A stretch of 57,624 nucleotides of DNA, from assembly GCA_019120615.1 (NCBI GenBank), contig DWUT01000060.1, positions 1 to 57,624 on the forward strand, given 5' to 3'. Below the pieces are notes generated by a model. The model was not told the origin of the DNA and ran no database searches. It was given only the letters and a program-made list of their open reading frames with translations. This stretch comes from Candidatus Mediterraneibacter norfolkensis (lineage in GTDB: Bacteria; Bacillota; Clostridia; Lachnospirales; Lachnospiraceae). Shown here in pieces: positions 51,571 through 57,624 of this stretch. The translations under genes were made by a program, and so were the position numbers. The first letter of the stretch is position 1. The number at the start of each line of letters is the position of its first letter.

Positions 51571-51599
51571 TTGTATTTATGAGGAAATTATGGCATAAT
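51571..51599 (+). promoter_or_regulatory. Candidate deoB promoter running into repeat copy B
   Basis: TTGTAT (51571-51576), a 17-base spacer, then CATAAT (51594-51599). The repeat copy begins inside this -10, so transcripts would carry the repeat at their 5' end. Confidence 0.45.
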
Positions 51600-51637
51600 A
51601 TGATACAAACGTCAAAAGGTCATGCGGGCTGCGCTTG
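51598..51637 (+). repeat. Dispersed repeat, copy B
   Basis: Nearly identical to copy A at 2373-2414. It lies in the deoB 5' leader. The sequence after the shared core differs: copy A continues into a TGCTTGC hairpin, while copy B runs into AGCACGGAGCGATCC, so only the ~40-base core is conserved. Confidence 0.55.
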
Positions 51638-51730
51638 AGCACGGAGCGATCCGTGTATCAAAGTGGATCAGTGGTATGTTATATCTGCATATGGCATACG
51701 GCATGGCGGAAGACAGAAAGGAAGATCAAA

Positions 51731-52897
51731 ATGGCAAAACGTGTATTTCTTATTGTACTTGACAGTGCCGGCGTCGGCTATGAGCCGGATGCGGACCGGT
51801 TCGGCGACGTGGGCAGTGATACATTCGGAACATGCATCCGGAGCGGAAGGCTCTCGGTGCCAAATATGGAGAAAATGGGACTGTACCAGATCGAAGGGAC
51901 TTCCTTTGAAAAGAAGGGCATTCCGGCAGCCGGATGCTGCGGAAAACTGAGGGAGCAGTCTGCGGGCAAGGATACGACCATGGGACACTGGGAGATCGGC
52001 GGAGTGATCTCGCCGAAACCGATGCCCACATATCCCAATGGATTCCCCCAGGAACTGCTTGACGAGTTCGCGGAGAAGACCGGACGCGGCGTGATCTGCA
52101 ATGAAGTTGGTTCCGGGACGGAGATGATACGTAAGTATGGAGAGGAGCAGATGCGGACCGGGAAGTGGATCGTTTACACTTCCGCGGACAGTGTGTTCCA
52201 GATCGCGGCTCATGAGGAAGTGATCCCGCTTGAGGAACTGTATGAAGGATGCCGTATCGCCCGGACGATGCTCACCGGTGACGATGCGGTGGGACGTGTG
52301 ATCGCCAGACCTTATGTGGGGGAGGCACCGAACTTTACAAGGACGGTGAATCGGCACGACTTTTCGCTGGAGCCTCCGAAGGATACGATCCTGGATATGA
52401 TGAAGGCAGCGGGAAAAGACGTTATCGGAGTGGGAAAGATCTATGATATCTTCGCGGGAAGAGGATTGACCAAGACATTTCCGAATGAAGGAAATGAGAA
52501 AAATATGGATGTGACGATCTCTCTTCTGGATGAGGATTTTGACGGTCTGTGTTTTGTAAATCTGGTAGATTTTGATATGCTCTACGGACACAGAAATGAT
52601 ATCAAAGGCTATGCGGATGCGCTGAATGCGTTTGACAAGAGACTGGATGAGTTCCTGCCGAAGATGCGGGAGGATGACGTTCTCATGATCACGGCGGATC
52701 ATGGATGTGATCCGGGATTTCCGGGAACAGACCACACCAGAGAATATGTTCCCATCCTATGTTGCGGAAAGAATGTAAAGCGTGGAGTGAACCTTGGGAC
52801 AAGAGAGAGTTACGCGGATATCTCCGCAACGATTGCAGAGCTGTTCGGGATCCGATATACCGGAGACGGGGAGAGCTTCCTCGGAAAGATCATGTGA
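51731..52897 (+). CDS. deoB: Phosphopentomutase
   Basis: 388 residues from ATG 51731 (AAAGGAAGATCAAA upstream); a longer frame from 51635 lacks family features. Metal-binding and phospho-acceptor features: 'RVFLIVLDSAGVGYEPDADR', 'GKDTTMGHWEIGG' with the phospho-acceptor Thr, 'DMLYGHRNDIKGYADAL', and 'ITADHGCDPGFPGTDHTREY'. Interconverts (deoxy)ribose 1- and 5-phosphate in nucleoside use. Long leader with the dispersed repeat; terminator at 52976-53011. Confidence 0.93.
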   Translation: MAKRVFLIVLDSAGVGYEPDADRFGDVGSDTFGTCIRSGRLSVPNMEKMGLYQIEGTSFEKKGIPAAGCCGKLREQSAGKDTTMGHWEIGGVISPKPMPTYPNGFPQELLDEFAEKTGRGVICNEVGSGTEMIRKYGEEQMRTGKWIVYTSADSVFQIAAHEEVIPLEELYEGCRIARTMLTGDDAVGRVIARPYVGEAPNFTRTVNRHDFSLEPPKDTILDMMKAAGKDVIGVGKIYDIFAGRGLTKTFPNEGNEKNMDVTISLLDEDFDGLCFVNLVDFDMLYGHRNDIKGYADALNAFDKRLDEFLPKMREDDVLMITADHGCDPGFPGTDHTREYVPILCCGKNVKRGVNLGTRESYADISATIAELFGIRYTGDGESFLGKIM

Positions 52898-52975
52898 GAT
52901 CCAGGCTGTGATCCCTTTGTTCCGAACGGAGAAGGGGAACAGGAAAAGAAGAAATCTAGGATAACTGACGAAAAG

Positions 52976-53011
52976 AAAATGCGGAACCGGTTTATACCAG
53001 CGCCGCATTTT
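52976..53011 (+). terminator. Terminator of deoB, overlapping the end of plsC
   Basis: AAAATGCGG (52976-52984) pairs with CCGCATTTT (53003-53011), followed by more T. The 3' arm lies inside the last codons of the convergent plsC gene. Confidence 0.7.
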
Positions 53012-53726
53012 TTTTGATCGTTTCTCTTATGATGTTTTCTACATGATCGCCGATATGGCGCTTTGTGTCTTTGTCCAGCTGATCTGGATAGATCGGCTTT
53101 CCGTATTCAATGACCACATGAGTCTTTTTTATTTTCGGAAAATGATTTTCGAAAATCTCAGCAGTATTGTTCAGCGAGATCGGTACGATGGCACATCCGG
53201 TCTTGGTGGCGATCTTGAAGGCTCCGTCACGGAACGGAAGCATGGTCAGTTCTTCGCCGGTATTTCTTGTACCTTCCGGGAAAATGCAGATCGAGATCCC
53301 GTTTTTGATATCATCGATCGCCTGAAGAATAGTCTTCAGCCCTTCTTTCGGATTCTTCCGGTCAAGAAACAGACAGTGGAGACGTTTCATCCAGCTTGTA
53401 AGGGTGAGATAACGATCCATTTCTTTCTTGGCGATATACCCTGTCAGTCGTCGGCATCTGCTGTAGGTCAGCAGGATGTCAAAATAACTCCTGTGGTTTG
53501 CGATGAACAGAACCGGTTCGTCAGGGACATTTTCCTCTCCGATCACAGTCGTTCTTACGCCGGTGATCTTCAGTATGAATCGGAATGCCCACTGTACAAT
53601 ACGCAGAGAACTGATATCCCGTGCATAGGGGTCAAATTTTCCGATGATCCACTCAACGATCAGCACCGGAATAGTAAGAATCAGATATAAAATAAGAAAA
53701 ATTACGATACATATAAAACGAAACAT
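52992..53726 (-). CDS. plsC: 1-acyl-sn-glycerol-3-phosphate acyltransferase (PlsC family)
   Basis: 244 residues: an N-terminal hydrophobic segment (4-25), then the catalytic 'FIANHRSYFDILLTYSR' (NHx4D: His and Asp) and substrate motif 'CIFPEGTRNTGEELTMLPFR'. Membrane-associated enzyme that acylates lysophosphatidate to phosphatidate. Some related PlsC-like proteins act on other acceptors. Promoter on the - strand at 53778-53806. Confidence 0.88.
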   Translation of the reverse strand: MFRFICIVIFLILYLILTIPVLIVEWIIGKFDPYARDISSLRIVQWAFRFILKITGVRTTVIGEENVPDEPVLFIANHRSYFDILLTYSRCRRLTGYIAKKEMDRYLTLTSWMKRLHCLFLDRKNPKEGLKTILQAIDDIKNGISICIFPEGTRNTGEELTMLPFRDGAFKIATKTGCAIVPISLNNTAEIFENHFPKIKKTHVVIEYGKPIYPDQLDKDTKRHIGDHVENIIRETIKKNAALV

Positions 53727-53777
53727 CGGGTTTATCCTCTTTTACGTTAATTCTGCGGGCGCCAGCGCGCCTTTTTT

Positions 53778-53806
53778 ATTATATACCAGTGCTATGGAAA
53801 AAACAA
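53778..53806 (-). promoter_or_regulatory. plsC promoter
   Basis: On the - strand TTGTTT (53801-53806), a 17-base spacer, TATAAT (53778-53783). A GC-rich inverted repeat (GGCGCGC-tg-GCGCC) lies in the leader before the start codon. Confidence 0.65.
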
Positions 53807-53977
53807 GATAATAGACACAAGTTTTAATAACTGTATTGATGTCCAGATACTGCGGCAGGCAACAAAGAAAAAGCAGGAGGAAAAGAGCCGGACTGGAACG
53901 TGTTTTCATCAGGCGCGGGAATAATCGGAGCCGAATCTACATATCTTTATAGGGAAAATGCTGCGGGGAAATTGCAG

Positions 53978-54397
53978 GTGAAACAGTTCGGCAGAATATG
54001 CACAGGTTTCTGTGCGCTATGTGTCTTTGCGTGTCTGCTCGCCGGATGCGTCACGAGACCGCAGAAGACGCAGAAGATAAGAGATCTGGAGTTTACCGTG
54101 CTTGATAAGGACGCAGCGCCCGAGGAGCTTAAGCTGCTGATCGAGGAAAATAAGGCGGCGCCGTTCCGGCTGACCTACGCCGACCAGGGGGCACTCTATA
54201 TTGCGGAGGGATACGGGGCCCAGCTTACGACGGGATACAGCGTGGAAGTGAACGGACTGTATGAGACGGAAGATGCGGTCTATATACATACAAACCTTCT
54301 GGGACCGGAAAAGGGGGAGGAGACAAAAGAGATCACCACATTTCCTTATGTGGTAGTTCAGCTCGAGGATGTCGGGAAAAATGTCATTTTTGATTGA
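53978..54397 (+). CDS. Lipoprotein with PrcB-like C-terminal domain
   Basis: 139 residues from GTG 53978 ('MKQFGRICTGFCALCVFACL' with Met for the initial GTG), preceded by GCGGGGAAATTGCAG; an earlier in-frame GTG at 53900 has its AGGAGG too far upstream. The lipobox is 'LLAGC' (Cys at about residue 24), so a membrane-anchored lipoprotein. The domain from ~40 to the end ('YGAQLTTGYSVEVNGLYETE', 'VYIHTNLLGPEKG', 'TTFPYVVVQL') resembles the PrcB_C domain. Its stop lies 11 bases before the sipL ATG at 54409, suggesting an operon. Function unknown, perhaps spore or envelope related. Confidence 0.6.
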   Translation: MKQFGRICTGFCALCVFACLLAGCVTRPQKTQKIRDLEFTVLDKDAAPEELKLLIEENKAAPFRLTYADQGALYIAEGYGAQLTTGYSVEVNGLYETEDAVYIHTNLLGPEKGEETKEITTFPYVVVQLEDVGKNVIFD

Positions 54398-54408
54398 GGA
54401 GGACAGCG

Positions 54409-55968
54409 ATGGAGTTAGTCAGGAAACCGATTCATTATGTCAGGGAAGGAAAGCGGACGTTCGACCAGTTCTATCTGGATGAGGATTATAATGTTCCGGA
54501 CGCAAAGGATGATGTGCAGCGCATCATACAGGGGACGGCGGAGGTAAAGACGGAGGATATCCGTCTTGTGGAAAATTATGTGAGGATAGTAGGAAAGGTC
54601 TATTTCCGGATACTGTATGTGACGTCCTCTGTTGACCCCAAACCTGCCGTGCTGGAGGGAAAGCTGCCTTTTGAGGAGATGGTGTACATGGAGAACGGGG
54701 AGGAGGACACATTTTTTATCCAGAATGTACGCACGGAATTCAGCTCTTCAGTAGTGAATTCCAGAAAGCTGAGCCTGCGCGTGATGGTGGAGCTTGAGAT
54801 CGGACGGGAACGGCTGGAGGACGAGGAGACTACGGTTGATGTGGAGAGTGATATTCCGATCTATAAGAAAATGAAGAAGATCGATCTGCTCAAGGTTGCG
54901 GTCACCCGGAAGGATACCTACCGGATCAAGGAGGAGATCACGCTGCCGGGGACCAAGGAGAGTATCGGACAGATCCTGCTCTCGGAAGTAGAGATAAGGA
55001 AACTGGATATCCGTGCCGGACAGGATGAACTGCTCCTGCGGGGGGAGCTGCTTGTGTTCTGCATGTATCTTTCCGGAGAGGAGAAACCGGACTGGATCAC
55101 CCAGACTGTGCCTTATGAGGGGCGCATTTCCTGTGACGGCGTGACCGAGGATATGTATTACTATGTGCAGCCTGTGCTGGAGGATACGCTGGTTGATATT
55201 CGCATGGATGAGGACGGGGAAATGCGGACTCTGGGGATCGAGGGAACGCTGGGGCTTCGGATGAATATTTACGAGGAGGAAGAGATGGAGATCCTGGAAG
55301 ACATGTATTCTCTGGAGAAGCAGTGCGTGTTCCAGACGCGGGAAGCGGTCTATGAGGAACTGCTCATGCAGAACCAGTCGAAATGCCGTGTGACGGAACG
55401 GCTGGAACTCCCGGAACTTAAGGACGACGTGCTCCAGATCCTGCACAGCCGGGGAAGTATCCAGATGGAACATATGCAGAACACTTCGGAAGGCATCCAG
55501 GTCGAGGGAATCCTTCATGTCTCGTTTCTGTATATGCGGGCGGATGATATGGAGCCTTACGGGAGCTGGCAGGGAATGGTGCCCTTTTCCTATCTCATTG
55601 AATGCGGCGGGATGACGGACAATGTATGCAGCAACATGGCATATCATGTGGAGCAGCTCCTTGTCACGCTTGCGGGAAGCGAAGCCGTAGAGATCAAGGC
55701 CGTGCTGGCGTTTGATACGTTTGTGAGAAAGACCATCCCTGTGGAAGTGATCACGGAGGTGGAAATGCAGCCTATTAATATAGAAGAGCTGGATCAGCGT
55801 CCCGGGATCGTCGGACATATCGTGCAGCAGGGCGAGGACCTCTGGAGCCTGGCAAAAAAATATATGACGACGGTTGAGGGAATAATGGAAGTGAATGGTT
55901 TGCAGGATGAATCGACAAAATCAGGGGATAAGCTGTTGATTTTTAAAGAGAATATGAGTATACTGTAG
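54409..55968 (+). CDS. sipL: SipL-like spore-coat morphogenesis protein (SPOCS/DUF3794 repeats plus LysM)
   Basis: 519 residues from ATG 54409 (GAGGAGGACAGCG upstream). It holds repeated DUF3794/SPOCS domains, with 'VRIVGKVYFRILYVTSS' and 'LLRGELLVFCMYLSGEEKPD' as recognisable repeats, and a third at ~390-465 ('VEGILHVSFLYMRADDMEPY'). A C-terminal LysM (about 468-515, 'GHIVQQGEDLWSLAKKYM') would bind peptidoglycan or a partner. This is the C. difficile SipL layout, which binds SpoIVA to build the coat around the forespore. The neighbouring lipoprotein gene ends 11 bases before this ATG and ispE follows. Confidence 0.82.
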   Translation: MELVRKPIHYVREGKRTFDQFYLDEDYNVPDAKDDVQRIIQGTAEVKTEDIRLVENYVRIVGKVYFRILYVTSSVDPKPAVLEGKLPFEEMVYMENGEEDTFFIQNVRTEFSSSVVNSRKLSLRVMVELEIGRERLEDEETTVDVESDIPIYKKMKKIDLLKVAVTRKDTYRIKEEITLPGTKESIGQILLSEVEIRKLDIRAGQDELLLRGELLVFCMYLSGEEKPDWITQTVPYEGRISCDGVTEDMYYYVQPVLEDTLVDIRMDEDGEMRTLGIEGTLGLRMNIYEEEEMEILEDMYSLEKQCVFQTREAVYEELLMQNQSKCRVTERLELPELKDDVLQILHSRGSIQMEHMQNTSEGIQVEGILHVSFLYMRADDMEPYGSWQGMVPFSYLIECGGMTDNVCSNMAYHVEQLLVTLAGSEAVEIKAVLAFDTFVRKTIPVEVITEVEMQPINIEELDQRPGIVGHIVQQGEDLWSLAKKYMTTVEGIMEVNGLQDESTKSGDKLLIFKENMSIL

Positions 55969-55996
55969 TAATGTATACAAGATACAATGTGTAAAG

Positions 55997-56029
55997 GCAT
56001 ACAGAGCCCGAAAAAGGGGCTCTGTATGC
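55997..56029 (+). terminator. Hairpin between sipL and ispE
   Basis: GCATACAGAGCCC (55997-56009) pairs fully with GGGCTCTGTATGC ending at 56029 around a CGAAAAAGG-type loop, 13 bp with no T-run. It may be a weak terminator or an mRNA processing/stability element between genes on the same strand. Confidence 0.6.
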
Positions 56030-56054
56030 AGATGTACGGATTGGAGGACACAGG

Positions 56055-56930
56055 ATGAATCAGGTCGAATTAAAGGCGCTAGCCAAGATCAATCTGGGAC
56101 TGGATGTACTTGGGAGAAGGGAAAACGGATATCACGACGTGCGCATGATCATGCAGTCCATCTATCTGTATGATACGGTAAAGCTGACAAAACAGAAAGA
56201 ACCGGGGATCCGGGTTGAGACAAATCTGGGATTTCTCCCGACGGGAGAAAATAATATTGCATATAAAGCGGCGAAGCTTCTGATCGATGAGTTTGGCATT
56301 GATGAAGGGATAAGGATCCGGCTGGACAAGCATATCCCCGTGGCAGCGGGGCTGGCGGGAGGCAGTTCCAATGCGGCGGCGGTGCTGTTCGGGATGAACC
56401 GCATGTTCGGACTGCATCTTTCCATGGAAGAGCTGAAAGAGCGGGGCGTAAAGCTTGGCGCGGACGTGCCCTACTGTATCATGAGAGGGACCGTGCTGGC
56501 GGAAGGGATCGGAGAGGAACTGAGTGTACTTCCGCCCATGCCGAAATGCGCGGTGCTCATAGCAAAGCCGCCTGTCAGCGTCTCCACGAAAGCGGTGTAT
56601 GAGGCGCTGGACTCAAAAAAGATCACAGAGCATCCCGATATCGACGGGATCATTGACGGGTTGAAAGCAGGGGATCTCAGGAAGATCGCGTCTTCCATGG
56701 GAAATGTGCTGGAGGACGTCACGATCCCCATGCATCCGGTCATCGATGAGATCAAGACGGCGATGCTTGACGCCGGAGCGCTGGGCGCCATGATGAGCGG
56801 CAGCGGGCCGACGGTGTTCGGGCTGTTTGAGAGCCGGGCGGCGGCTAAGACAGCGCAGAAAAACATAAGAGACAGGTCACTTGCGAAACAGGTGTATGTC
56901 ACCAATATACACAGTGTCAGGAGGAATTAA
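56055..56930 (+). CDS. ispE: 4-diphosphocytidyl-2-C-methyl-D-erythritol kinase
   Basis: 291 residues, GHMP kinase. 'KALAKINLGLDVLGRRENGY' with the substrate-binding start, 'HIPVAAGLAGGSSNAAAVLF' (ATP-binding motif 2) and 'GALGAMMSGSGPTVFGLFE' (motif 3). It phosphorylates CDP-methylerythritol in the MEP isoprenoid pathway. ATG 56055 follows GGATTGGAGGACACAGG. The GntR gene starts 1 base after its stop. Confidence 0.95.
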   Translation: MNQVELKALAKINLGLDVLGRRENGYHDVRMIMQSIYLYDTVKLTKQKEPGIRVETNLGFLPTGENNIAYKAAKLLIDEFGIDEGIRIRLDKHIPVAAGLAGGSSNAAAVLFGMNRMFGLHLSMEELKERGVKLGADVPYCIMRGTVLAEGIGEELSVLPPMPKCAVLIAKPPVSVSTKAVYEALDSKKITEHPDIDGIIDGLKAGDLRKIASSMGNVLEDVTIPMHPVIDEIKTAMLDAGALGAMMSGSGPTVFGLFESRAAAKTAQKNIRDRSLAKQVYVTNIHSVRRN

Positions 56931-56931
56931 T

Positions 56932-57606
56932 ATGAGTACAGACTTTGAAGTTACGATGAATGAATATCTCCCGCTGAGAGACGTTGTGTTCAATACGCTG
57001 AGACAGGCGATACTCCGGGGGGAACTGAAGCCGGGTGAAAGACTGATGGAAATTCAGCTGGCAAACAAGCTGGGGGTGAGCAGGACTCCGATCCGGGAGG
57101 CGATCCGCAAGCTGGAGCTGGAAGGACTTGTTCTGATGATCCCGAGAAAAGGCGCCGAGGTGGCGGAGATCACTGAGAAGAATCTGAGGGATGTGCTGGA
57201 AGTGCGCTGCGCCCTGGAGGAACTGGCGGTGCAGCTTGCCTGTGACCGTATCGATGAGGAAGGGCTTGAGCAGCTGCGGTCTGCGGCACTTCAATTCCGG
57301 GATGTGCTGGACAGTGACGACATCACGAAGATCGCCGAGGCAGACGTGGCGTTCCACGACGTGATCTTTGAAGCTACCGACAACCGGCGTCTGATCCAGC
57401 TCCTCAATAACCTCCGGGAGCAGATGTACCGCTACCGTATCGAGTACCTGAAGAAGAAAGAGTGTTATCCCCAGCTCATCGCCGAGCATAAGGCAATCAT
57501 CGACGCTATTGCGGCGGGAGATAAAGAGAAAGCGACAAGCATTACGGGGCAGCATATCAATAACCAGGTGGATACTGTGGTGGGGACGCTGCGGCAGAAG
57601 GAGTAG
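56932..57606 (+). CDS. GntR-family transcriptional regulator (FadR-type)
   Basis: 224 residues from ATG 56932 (CAGGAGGAATTAAT upstream). Winged helix at ~15-80: 'LRQAILRGELKPGERLMEIQ' and 'LANKLGVSRTPIREAIRKLE'. FadR C-terminal ligand domain (FCD) from ~90 with metal-binding His in 'ADVAFHDVIFEATDNRRLIQ', 'AEHKAIIDAI' and 'ITGQHINNQV'. It follows ispE directly, but the ligand and targets are unknown. The window ends 18 bases after its stop. Confidence 0.88.
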   Translation: MSTDFEVTMNEYLPLRDVVFNTLRQAILRGELKPGERLMEIQLANKLGVSRTPIREAIRKLELEGLVLMIPRKGAEVAEITEKNLRDVLEVRCALEELAVQLACDRIDEEGLEQLRSAALQFRDVLDSDDITKIAEADVAFHDVIFEATDNRRLIQLLNNLREQMYRYRIEYLKKKECYPQLIAEHKAIIDAIAAGDKEKATSITGQHINNQVDTVVGTLRQKE

Positions 57607-57624
57607 TTGATCTTTTTTCATGGG

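Noticed and set aside
51668-52735. A 355-codon open frame on the - strand
   Set aside because: It is antisense to deoB, whose motifs are intact.
54748-55818. A 356-codon open frame on the - strand
   Set aside because: It is antisense to sipL and shows only Leu/His-rich composition.

Overview
The window looks like a chromosomal segment of a spore-forming, strictly anaerobic Firmicute, most probably a gut Lachnospiraceae (Clostridia). The evidence is a SipL-type spore-coat protein next to ispE and a GntR regulator, a class I hybrid cluster protein of the kind found in strict anaerobes, a DUF4317 protein, a DUF6472 protein and several OmpR-type two-component systems beside ABC transporters. The genus is not resolved. 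No rRNA, tRNA, CRISPR array or intact insertion sequence was seen.

Layout. (1) 1-5050: the 3' end of a probable SWIM-type protein and a TPR protein, then a decayed accessory stretch with a GNAT acetyltransferase, an Imm26-like immunity gene, a RhuM-like gene, a methyltransferase with an internal deletion, and several immunity-like fragments. Three of these genes are broken at homopolymer runs. (2) 5056-13090: mostly enzymes and housekeeping-like genes on the + strand: an alpha/beta-hydrolase-GNAT fusion, an alkyltransferase-like protein, a Cof-type HAD phosphatase, a metallophosphoesterase, YaaA, an unknown gene paired with a TPR/SEC-C protein, an aldo/keto reductase, a DUF1648 membrane protein, and a divergent superoxide dismutase. 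(3) 13899-16547: a two-gene unit with its own promoter, encoding an HsdM-HsdS-like fusion with a degenerate catalytic motif, overlapped by a TIR-domain protein. This is the best candidate for an undescribed (probably defence) system. (4) 16589-26156: a short DUF4317 protein, a two-component system with an ABC-2 exporter, an ECF sigma/RsgI-like anti-sigma pair with a repetitive secreted protein, and a second two-component system. (5) 26402-29254: a MATE pump, then an HTH/HipA-like kinase module preceded by three copies of an operator-like palindrome.

(6) 29336-37853, all on the - strand: ribosomal protein L25/Ctc, hybrid cluster protein, a cytidylate-kinase-like protein, and a MacB/FtsX-type ABC transporter with its two-component system. 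(7) 38142-46535, + strand: DUF6472, a HAD hydrolase, a HEPN-like protein, a SWIM zinc-finger protein, an MrfA-like DUF1998 helicase and a UvrD-like helicase; the last two suggest a DNA-repair neighbourhood. (8) 46618-51403, - strand: Cof phosphatase, murF, ddl (peptidoglycan precursor synthesis) and pncB (NAD salvage). (9) 51731-57606: phosphopentomutase, a divergent PlsC acyltransferase, a PrcB-like lipoprotein, SipL, IspE and a GntR regulator.

Functional calls rest on motifs and recalled family features; no database search was run. Starts were moved downstream where a good ribosome-binding site and family-typical N-terminus supported it.
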